The notes under the pieces were generated by a model that did no database searches, was not told where the DNA came from, and saw only the letters and a list, made by a program, of their open reading frames with translations. A DNA stretch of 60,302 nucleotides, taken from contig CADCDP010000022.1 in the NCBI GenBank assembly GCA_902800305.1, forward strand, positions 1 through 60,302, read 5' to 3'. This stretch comes from an uncultured Bacteroidales bacterium (GTDB taxonomy: Bacteria; Bacteroidota; Bacteroidia; Bacteroidales; Bacteroidaceae). The stretch's first letter is position 1, and every line of letters starts with the position of its first letter. Both the position numbers and the translations under genes were made by a program. Positions 51,975-57,229 of the stretch are shown here, one piece after another.

Positions 51975-53288
51975 TTACTTCAAATACTTCCTCCCGTTCT
52001 GAATATACACCCCTCGCTCTGGCACTTCCTGCAACGGAAGTCCAGACAGGGTGTATTTCTGTGAGGAGGAGGGACGTGCGGCCAGAGGGGTGCTGATGGC
52101 AGAGGCGTAGGGCCAGCGCACGGAGGCACAGCCGTCCATGATGCCGTCCAAGGCTTTCTGATTGAACACCGTGAGGGTCTTGCGGTTGAGGACATCCATG
52201 GAGGGTCGTTTGCAAGCATTCGTGTCCCACACGAAGGGGACAACGCCATTGAACACGGCATAGCGGCACACGGTCTTGTACCACGTATAGACGGAAGCAT
52301 CATGCTTCTCCTGGTTCTCTCCCTGCGGCATGGTGCGCCACAGGGTGCCAAATTCGCCCATGATGACGGGGATGCCCTTCGAGGTGTACTTCGTCTTCAT
52401 CTGTCGCAACTGACTCTGCACGTATGCCTCTTCGCCCCACGTTGCATTGTAGTTCGAACCCGCCACGTGGTTGCCAGCACCCCAGTAATATGCCTGATAC
52501 CCCCACCACTCGTCCTTGGTCATCATGGTGAAGTTGTAGGGAGAGTAGAAATGCACCTCCAGCATCATCGCATCGGGGGTCTCGTCGGTAGGCATCACGT
52601 CGTACTGATAGGCCAAGTCGATGCTCGTCGAAGGCGACTGCACCACCAACACACGTGTGGCATTGTTGCCTCCCGTCTGCCGCACGGCATTGACGAACGC
52701 CTGTTCATACCTGATGAGCGTGGCCACATCGCCCGCCTTGTCGCTGCTGTTGTCGCCAGCCGCATCAGGCTCGTTCATCCCAGCGAAGAGCAGGTGGTAG
52801 TCGTAATCGCGGAAGCGTGTGGCTATCTGCTTCCACAACATGCCGAGGATGAAGCAGTTCTTCGCCACCGACTCTTCGGTCTTCCCACTGAACGAACGTT
52901 CTATCCAGCCGTTGTCGTAGTGGTCGTTCAGGACGACGTAGAGGCTGTCCTTGATACAATAGTCCACCACCTCCTGCACCCTGTCCATCCACTTCGTGCT
53001 GATGTTGTAGTTGGCATCCGTATGGACAAACCACGAGCAGGGGATACGCACCGAGCGGAATCCCTGTGCCTTCACGAAGTCGCTCATCTCCTGCGTGGTC
53101 TTCGAGCCTTGCCAAGCCGTCTCGTAATCCAGTTCGTTGCTGAGCCAGTTGCAAGGGCCAGGCTCCATCGTGTTGCCCAAGTTCCACCCAGGCACCATGT
53201 CGGCAGCAATGTCCATCGCCGTCTGAGCCTGTACCGATACGGTGTGCAGCGACATCCATGCCGCCAACATCCAAAATAGCTTCTTCAT
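51975..53288 (-). CDS. Secreted glycoside hydrolase family 5 (cellulase-type) enzyme
   Basis: Probable endo-acting beta-glucanase or mannanase. 437 aa; signal peptide to VQAQ. GH5 fold: GWNLGNTMEP start, RIPCSW, HYDNGW, acid/base Glu173 in FAGMNEPD, HFYSPY and nucleophile Glu312 in VIMGEFGT. The C-terminus (YTLSGLPLQEVPERGVYI) is a short type IX-like sorting tail. The exact substrate is not deducible. No neighbouring SusC/SusD pair is seen. Its leader carries 8-bp repeats similar to those of the permease gene. Confidence 0.92.
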   Translation of the reverse strand: MKKLFWMLAAWMSLHTVSVQAQTAMDIAADMVPGWNLGNTMEPGPCNWLSNELDYETAWQGSKTTQEMSDFVKAQGFRSVRIPCSWFVHTDANYNISTKWMDRVQEVVDYCIKDSLYVVLNDHYDNGWIERSFSGKTEESVAKNCFILGMLWKQIATRFRDYDYHLLFAGMNEPDAAGDNSSDKAGDVATLIRYEQAFVNAVRQTGGNNATRVLVVQSPSTSIDLAYQYDVMPTDETPDAMMLEVHFYSPYNFTMMTKDEWWGYQAYYWGAGNHVAGSNYNATWGEEAYVQSQLRQMKTKYTSKGIPVIMGEFGTLWRTMPQGENQEKHDASVYTWYKTVCRYAVFNGVVPFVWDTNACKRPSMDVLNRKTLTVFNQKALDGIMDGCASVRWPYASAISTPLAARPSSSQKYTLSGLPLQEVPERGVYIQNGRKYLK

Positions 53289-53290
53289 AT

Positions 53291-53314
53291 AGTTAGTTGT
53301 TTAGTTGTTTAGTT
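53291..53314 (-). repeat. Octanucleotide repeats in the GH5 leader
   Basis: AGTTAGTT, GTTTAGTT, GTTTAGTT on the plus strand; on the mRNA strand this reads AACTAAAC-type units directly before the start codon. Confidence 0.75.
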
Positions 53315-53322
53315 TATTTTTG

Positions 53323-53330
53323 CAAAGTTA
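53323..53330 (-). promoter_or_regulatory. -7 box of the GH5 gene
   Basis: TAACTTTG on the minus strand, upstream of the octanucleotide repeats that form the leader. Confidence 0.5.
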
Positions 53331-53510
53331 TGACTTTTTCGGGAGAAAGAAGGGAAAAAATGATTCTGAATGGGGCAAAAATGTTGCCACCATCCAATTA
53401 TCTTTTAAATTTTTGCTTTATGGAGGCAAACGTATCGGGGGCGATACAGCAAAGAGGCACAAACAGCACCCCCGACCACTCGGAGGGAGGGGTCGGGGGT
53501 GGAAGTGTAA

Positions 53511-53562
53511 AATCACAAATTCACTAATTCACTAATTCACTTTTTCACTTTTTCACCAAAAA
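53511..53562 (-). repeat. Left copy of a perfect 52-bp inverted repeat
   Basis: Octanucleotide-based sequence (TTCACTAA, TTCACTAA, TTCACTTT, TTCACTTT). Its reverse complement is identical over 52 bases to 60114-60165. Confidence 0.9.
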
Positions 53563-53586
53563 AAGAGCCTCGTTTCGCAACGAAGC
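53558..53586 (-). terminator. Terminator of the HU-like operon
   Basis: Stem GCCTCGTT (53567-53574) with AACGAAGC (53579-53586), followed on the minus strand by TCTTTTTTT that forms the start of the 52-bp repeat. Confidence 0.8.
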
Positions 53587-53668
53587 CCCTCAACGCATGA
53601 ATAACAATTTCCAAACAATCCTCAAACTAATGGGAAGGTAAAACGGTGAGTATGACAAGAAATGAATG

Positions 53669-53869
53669 TCACTTTTTAGCCAACCTTATCATGCGAAGTA
53701 TCTTTTCAGCAGCCGACTCAACTCCTAACAGCGTTCCTGCAAATATCAGGAACTGAGCCACGACATACAAAACCGATGCGTCAATTTCTCCTTGGGGAGG
53801 CAACAGGAGTGCCGTAATGGTCACTCCTGCCGCCACTATAAGAGAAATGGCTGAAAGTATACTTTTCAT
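53669..53869 (-). CDS. Small two-span membrane protein, holin-like
   Basis: 66 aa with two membrane helices (SILSAISLIVAAGVTITALLL and VLYVVAQFLIFAGTLLGV) joined by a short turn, and a basic C-terminus (KILRMIRLAKK). Size and topology resemble phage holins, and it lies downstream of two HU-like genes in an accessory block. No sequence family recognised with confidence. Last gene of the minus-strand set; its stop is about 80 bases before a terminator. Confidence 0.55.
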   Translation of the reverse strand: MKSILSAISLIVAAGVTITALLLPPQGEIDASVLYVVAQFLIFAGTLLGVESAAEKILRMIRLAKK

Positions 53870-53872
53870 GGG

Positions 53873-54340
53873 TTAAGGCTGTGGAGGCGTGGGAACTAAA
53901 TCCACGTTCTTACCAAACGTAATCATGCGAACCTTCACATTCTTCAACGAGCAAAGCTGTTGCATCTGCTGTGAAGGGAAGAAGCGAATCTTCGTCTTAC
54001 GAATGGTTTCGTTGGTACATTCTGCAAGCGTCTTGGCACACTTGGTCGTTGACACCATCTTGAACGTGCCGAGTCCATCCACCTGCACACCGTGACCGTT
54101 GGCCATGAAGTAGGTGAGTGCATCGAGCAGGGCGTTCAAAGCAGTATCCACGTCGTTGGATGGAGCGTTACAAGCTTTTGAAGCGTACTGCACAATCTCG
54201 TTGTGGCCAATCACGTTGCCTCGAACAATCTGCAAGCCGTAAACGGTAGGCTTTTCCTCGAGGAAACCGAGGGTCTTTTCTACCTTCACGAGGTTAAGTG
54301 CACCCGTGACGGCTGGAATCTGGGAATACATCTTTCTCAT
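53873..54340 (-). CDS. HU-like (DNABII-related) DNA-binding protein 1
   Basis: 155 aa, longer than ordinary HU (about 90). Core resembles HU/IHF: KVEKTLGFLEEKPTVYGLQI, VDTALNALLDALTYFMANGH, VQVDGLGTFKMVSTTKC with the GLGTF-type turn before the DNA-binding arm. This is the HU-related family common next to primase-like genes in Bacteroidales mobile or accessory segments. 18 bases downstream of a paralogue. Probably binds or bends DNA of the element. Confidence 0.85.
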   Translation of the reverse strand: MRKMYSQIPAVTGALNLVKVEKTLGFLEEKPTVYGLQIVRGNVIGHNEIVQYASKACNAPSNDVDTALNALLDALTYFMANGHGVQVDGLGTFKMVSTTKCAKTLAECTNETIRKTKIRFFPSQQMQQLCSLKNVKVRMITFGKNVDLVPTPPQP

Positions 54341-54358
54341 AATAAAACCTCCTTTCTT

Positions 54359-54766
54359 TTATTCCTCTTCGGAGTAAGTTTGACTAATCTCATGACGAGT
54401 ACGCTTGCACTCATCGCGAAGCTCTTTGTGCCAGATGAACTCTGGAACGAGGCGACGGATGGTCTTGGTGTCTGCTTCTTCCTCGGTCTTTGCAACCTTG
54501 GCTTGCATCTTGAGGTGGAACGTGCCAAAACCATCGAAGTGGACAGCGTGACCGTTAATCACGAAATAGGCGATAGCCTGAGCGATAGCTGCTACACAGG
54601 AACGGATGGACGACTCAGGAACATTGGCCGACTGGCTGATGTACTTAATCAAGTTGTCGCTCGTTACGACTGGGTAGGTAAGCTGACGAAGCTTGAAGAC
54701 AACTGGCTTCTCTTCGAGATAGCCCAGTTTCATCATGCCTCTACGGAACATAAGAGTACCTGCCAT
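54359..54766 (-). CDS. HU-like (DNABII-related) DNA-binding protein 2
   Basis: 135 aa paralogue of the neighbour: GMMKLGYLEEKPVVFKLRQL, SIRSCVAAIAQAIAYFVING, HAVHFDGFGTFHLKMQAK. Landmarks align over the entire core with different C-termini (acidic here). First gene of the minus-strand set, with promoter at 54848-54878 and about 70-nt leader. A nucleoid-type protein encoded beside iteron-like repeats could act at that site (inference). Confidence 0.85.
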   Translation of the reverse strand: MAGTLMFRRGMMKLGYLEEKPVVFKLRQLTYPVVTSDNLIKYISQSANVPESSIRSCVAAIAQAIAYFVINGHAVHFDGFGTFHLKMQAKVAKTEEEADTKTIRRLVPEFIWHKELRDECKRTRHEISQTYSEEE

Positions 54767-54847
54767 AATCTAACAAATTTAGGTAAAACAATAGTAAAAA
54801 CTAACACTAAAACGCAGCGAAACAAAAATCTTTTCTAAAAGTCGGTG

Positions 54848-54878
54848 CAAATATAGTCATTTTATCTGACATTTGCAA
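54848..54878 (-). promoter_or_regulatory. Promoter of the HU-like operon
   Basis: Minus strand: CTTG (54875-54878), 19-nt spacer, TATATTTG (54848-54855). Confidence 0.6.
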
Positions 54879-54947
54879 GAAAACACCGATGTTTTAACTA
54901 TTTTTATACCTTTTTTCTCTCCTGCAAACTATCTGCGTTGACAAAAA

Positions 54948-55040
54948 GGGCAAGCGGCGTTAGTTGAATAGGGCAAGCGTAAGGAGTCGAATAAGGCAAG
55001 CGACTGGCACACTTATCGGGCAAGAGACTGACGGGTGAAT
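54948..55040 (+). repeat. Four ~23-bp direct repeats (iteron-like)
   Basis: GGGCAAGCG, GGGCAAGCG, AGGCAAGCG and GGGCAAGAG begin at 54948, 54971, 54994 and 55018, spaced 23, 23 and 24 bases; the first two units also share GAATA at the end. They are followed by an AT-only tract and lie beside a primase-like gene set, as in iteron-type replication origins. Confidence 0.65.
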
Positions 55041-55063
55041 TAGTGAAAAAGTGAATTAGTGAA
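55032..55063 (+). repeat. Internal octanucleotide repeat, right-type orientation
   Basis: GTGAATTAGTGAAAAAGTG followed by AATTAGTGAAT; same words and orientation as the right boundary repeat at 60114-60165. Confidence 0.75.
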
Positions 55064-55086
55064 TCTCATGCGTGCGTTGCGTTTGG

Positions 55087-55137
55087 CTATATGTATTATA
55101 TATTATATTATATTATATATTATATATTTATATATTA
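55087..55137. other. AT-only tract (possible DNA-unwinding element)
   Basis: About 50 bases of TATATTATATTA-like sequence with a single G, directly after the iterons; such tracts melt easily. Confidence 0.6.
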
Positions 55138-55169
55138 GGCCTAATAGTAGGCCACAGAAAAACATCCTG

Positions 55170-55208
55170 CAAATTCACTAATTCACTTTTTCACTTTTTC
55201 ACGAAAAA
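55170..55208 (-). repeat. Internal octanucleotide repeat, left-type orientation
   Basis: AAATTCACTAATTCAC and TTTTTCACTTTTTCAC; same words and orientation as the left boundary repeat at 53511-53562. Confidence 0.75.
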
Positions 55209-55275
55209 CAAACCAATATCTTGTTCTATCTGTCGAATAATGTGTTCTTTTTGGAAGATGTTATCAAATTTAACG

Positions 55276-55314
55276 TTTTTTTTTTTTTTGTTAACAAATG
55301 AGTTATTACCTTTG
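55276..55314 (+). promoter_or_regulatory. Promoter of the plus-strand gene set with T14 tract
   Basis: Run of 14 T (55276-55289) running into TTTG (55287-55290), 16-nt spacer, TACCTTTG (55307-55314). The spacer is shorter than the usual 19-20; the homopolymer at the -33 box could vary in length. Confidence 0.6.
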
Positions 55315-55365
55315 CCACGAGTTTAACAAATCCAATTTAACAACCCTCAAAAACAAAAAGCAAAA

Positions 55366-55644
55366 ATGAACAAGTTACAATTAGAGCCAGGGCGTAAGTA
55401 CCGTGGGAGTGCTTGGCTAAATGAGTACGGAGAAATCCAGTTCCGACCCGAACAAAAAGGCTCGAAGCCTGGCAATTTGAAACTGGTGGTGGAGAATGAA
55501 ATGTTTTCACTCTACGAAAGTAAAAAGAAAATGAAGGTAACGATGAACTTTGACAAAGGAAGTTTTGACATCGCAACTGCGTCACATAGGTTTCTTTTCG
55601 TTGCCTCGACCATCAAACAATACATTAAAGGAAATAAAAAATGA
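55366..55644 (+). CDS. Small basic protein of unknown function, accessory block
   Basis: 92 aa, not recognised. Lys/Arg-rich, mostly beta, with PGRKYRGSAWLNEYGEIQF and a final helix (FVASTIKQYIKGNKK). No signal peptide. It is the first gene of the plus-strand set, 50 bases after a promoter, and its stop codon overlaps the ATG of a 31-aa membrane peptide (ATGA at 55641-55644). Position and basic charge would fit a nucleic-acid-binding role, but this is a guess. Confidence 0.65.
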   Translation: MNKLQLEPGRKYRGSAWLNEYGEIQFRPEQKGSKPGNLKLVVENEMFSLYESKKKMKVTMNFDKGSFDIATASHRFLFVASTIKQYIKGNKK

Positions 55645-55736
55645 TAGAAGATGTTGGACTTACTCTCGTTTATATTCTCTGCATCGTATGCCTATGGGTG
55701 GCCATCTGCGAAATAAACGAGGACTTAAAACCCTAA
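55641..55736 (+). CDS. 31-residue single-span membrane peptide
   Basis: Sequence begins MIEDVGLTLVYILC and contains one hydrophobic helix (LTLVYILCIVCLWVAIC) with three cysteines and a charged end. ATG overlaps the preceding stop (ATGA), which supports translation by coupling. Too small for usual gene finders. Function unknown. Confidence 0.5.
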   Translation: MIEDVGLTLVYILCIVCLWVAICEINEDLKP

Positions 55737-55741
55737 AGACA

Positions 55742-55822
55742 ATGGTATTTATAATGTGTATATTCATGGCCTCAATGGTGGCCGCCGAGACATTCAACTA
55801 TATTAACAAAACCCAAAATTAA
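55742..55822 (+). CDS. 26-residue hydrophobic peptide
   Basis: MVFIMCIFMASMVAAETFNY and six more residues; hydrophobic N-terminal half. Lies 5 bases after the previous small ORF and 7 bases before the next gene, on the same strand. Real translation is uncertain. Confidence 0.35.
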   Translation: MVFIMCIFMASMVAAETFNYINKTQN

Positions 55823-55829
55823 ATGTATT

Positions 55830-56138
55830 ATGATTAGAGAAGGATTCATTAAACAAATCGGAACGTTCCGTTCGTTCAAAACTCAGGATGGAAAAGAGCT
55901 GTTTTCCTACAATCTGGAAATCGCCATCCCATACGCAAGACAGGACGGCTCTAATGGCGAGGATACGCTTATTGTGGAATACCTCGTCGGGAATCAAGAC
56001 TACATGCATGGGATTGAAGAGATTATCCAAAGGCAAACACGTTGCGAGTTTACGATTACATTCTTTATTATGCAAACGAAAGATGGCCGACGTTTCAATA
56101 CTATCAAGTGCCGCACAATCAAACAACTTATTGGATAA
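55830..56138 (+). CDS. Small protein of unknown function, possible OB-fold
   Basis: 102 aa, soluble, no signal. The start EGFIKQIGTFRSFKTQDGKE followed by LFSYNLEIAIPYA and DTLIVEYLVG has the strand order of single-stranded DNA-binding OB-folds (compare SSB: modified input, shared-strand YNLEIA, then VEY). The family is not recognised, so this stays an inference. Its stop overlaps the ATG of the next small ORF (TAATG). Confidence 0.6.
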   Translation: MIREGFIKQIGTFRSFKTQDGKELFSYNLEIAIPYARQDGSNGEDTLIVEYLVGNQDYMHGIEEIIQRQTRCEFTITFFIMQTKDGRRFNTIKCRTIKQLIG

Positions 56139-56287
56139 TGAAACTATTCGAGAAATCAAAAAACTTCTTCGATGTTCTTATAAACATCATCGATTTAGTG
56201 AGAGTAATCATCGCCGTATTGGCAACAAAGAAAGGGAGAAAAAATGAGTTACGCAAAGAAACTTCCGAGGGGGATAAGGAACAATAA
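56138..56287 (+). CDS. 49-residue membrane peptide
   Basis: Begins MKLFEKSKNFFDVLINIIDL and has one hydrophobic segment (VLINIIDLVRVIIAVLA) followed by a basic/acidic tail (TKKGRKNELRKE). ATG overlaps the preceding stop; the end overlaps the next gene by 44 bases. Resembles the short membrane peptides (for example those named smalltalk) found beside HU-like genes in Bacteroidales, but no direct match is claimed. Confidence 0.45.
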   Translation: MKLFEKSKNFFDVLINIIDLVRVIIAVLATKKGRKNELRKETSEGDKEQ

Positions 56288-56684
56288 CTATCTCAACATT
56301 CGGGCAAGCAAAACACCGTGGATTGGCCAAAATGGCTCAGACAAAGAGGGCTTCTGCATCTTTTTGTCAAGGATAATGGGCTATCGTGCTGCTTTCAAAA
56401 CACTTGATACGTATTGTAGAAAATATGGTATCGTCGTATTGAAAGACATCATTAAAAGATGGGCACCTCCTTCGGAAAATAAAACCGAAGCCTACATCTT
56501 TGCAGTTTGCAATTTTACAGGATATGAGCCAGAGACTCGAATCACTACAAAGGAACGAATCGTGAATCTCGTTCGAGCTATGGCTAAAGTGGAAATTGGT
56601 GTCAAGTGGGCTGATTTCATTTTCACAGAAGAACTGCTGAAAGCTTATGAAATGGCTCATATAAAAGAGGAAAGGAGTGAGTAA
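56244..56684 (+). CDS. Phage structural protein P5-like / lysozyme-like protein
   Basis: 146 aa. Begins KLPRGIRNNNYLNIRASKTPW and has GYRAAFKTLDTYCRKYG and IIKRWAPPSENKTEAYI, a pattern frequent in phage and prophage proteins of Bacteroidetes annotated as structural protein P5, related to lytic/peptidoglycan-binding functions. No signal peptide. Supports a phage-related origin of the block. It starts within the previous small ORF and ends at 56684, directly before the next ATG. Confidence 0.75.
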   Translation: MSYAKKLPRGIRNNNYLNIRASKTPWIGQNGSDKEGFCIFLSRIMGYRAAFKTLDTYCRKYGIVVLKDIIKRWAPPSENKTEAYIFAVCNFTGYEPETRITTKERIVNLVRAMAKVEIGVKWADFIFTEELLKAYEMAHIKEERSE

Positions 56685-56951
56685 ATGGACGAGAATTTTC
56701 CTGTTAAAGTATCGCAAGACGGCAAAGTATTTTGCCAAGGCAAAGAGTGCAGAGTCGGGCAGCTCATCAAAAAAGGAATGTTCGATAAATGCAAAGACGA
56801 ATATTGCCCTTTAGCTAAAGTCATTCGTGTGTCTGCTTTATGCACGGGTGTTGCCATCGAGGCACAATTCCATGATAACATGAATGAGTTTAGAGCCGAG
56901 TTCAAAGACCTTTTAGATGATAAAGAAGAAAACCAAGAAAATAAAAAGTGA
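56685..56951 (+). CDS. Small CX4C...CX4C protein 1
   Basis: 88 aa, not recognised. Two cysteine pairs: VFCQGKECRVGQL and DKCKDEYCPLAKVI, i.e. CX4C-R then CX4C-PL separated by about 17 residues; the rest is helical with an acidic end (LLDDKEENQENKK). Four cysteines in this spacing suggest a zinc or Fe-S site. The next gene encodes a diverged paralogue with all four cysteines kept. No signal peptide. Role unknown. Confidence 0.6.
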   Translation: MDENFPVKVSQDGKVFCQGKECRVGQLIKKGMFDKCKDEYCPLAKVIRVSALCTGVAIEAQFHDNMNEFRAEFKDLLDDKEENQENKK

Positions 56952-56953
56952 TT

Positions 56954-57229
56954 ATGGAAAATGTACCAAGTATTGTAATAGCGACTAATGGGGAGGTTTA
57001 TTGTGATGCCGAACATTGTAGAATTTCTAAACTTTACGAAAAAGCCCTATTACGCGATAACTGCGAAGGTAAAAAGTGCCCATTAAGACATATTATTCGC
57101 AGCGTGGCAAAAGGTGTTGTTGCTGGTATAGGGCAAAGTTTGGCACAAAACTTTCAAGAGAACCTGAATATAATTTATAAAACCTTTGAGGATGGAACTA
57201 CAGATATTTCAGAACAACAAAAGCATTAA
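56954..57229 (+). CDS. Small CX4C...CX4C protein 2 (paralogue)
   Basis: 91 aa. EVYCDAEHCRISKL and DNCEGKKCPLRHII correspond position by position to the motifs of protein 1 (CX4C-R ... CX4C-PL), followed by a helix (RSVAKGVVAGIGQSLAQNFQ). A GTG at 56948 would overlap the upstream stop, but ATG 56954 is preferred. It overlaps the primase-like gene by 38 bases. Function unknown; tandem duplication is clear. Confidence 0.6.
   Translation: MENVPSIVIATNGEVYCDAEHCRISKLYEKALLRDNCEGKKCPLRHIIRSVAKGVVAGIGQSLAQNFQENLNIIYKTFEDGTTDISEQQKH

Larger units (their letters stand above)
53289..53668. other. Spacer at the left edge of the accessory block
   Basis: Contains the GH5 leader and -7 box, a palindrome GTATCGGGGGCGATAC (about 53430-53445), an 11-bp hairpin (CACCCCCGACC at 53467-53477 with 53491-53501), the left 52-bp repeat and a terminator. 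No gene. Confidence 0.65.
54767..55365. other. Divergent control/possible origin region of the accessory block
   Basis: 600 bases without a gene: HU-operon promoter, four iterons, two octanucleotide repeats facing each other (55032-55063, 55170-55208), an AT-only tract (55087-55137), a GCCTAATAGTAGGC palindrome (about 55138-55151) and a poly-T-containing promoter (55276-55314). Confidence 0.65.

Noticed and set aside
53297..53535. 76-codon frames in the left spacer of the accessory block
   Set aside because: They read through palindromes and the octanucleotide repeat and show no domain.
54948..55040. CRISPR array
   Set aside because: Only a 9-base core is repeated and the intervals are too short for spacers; iteron-like repeats fit better.
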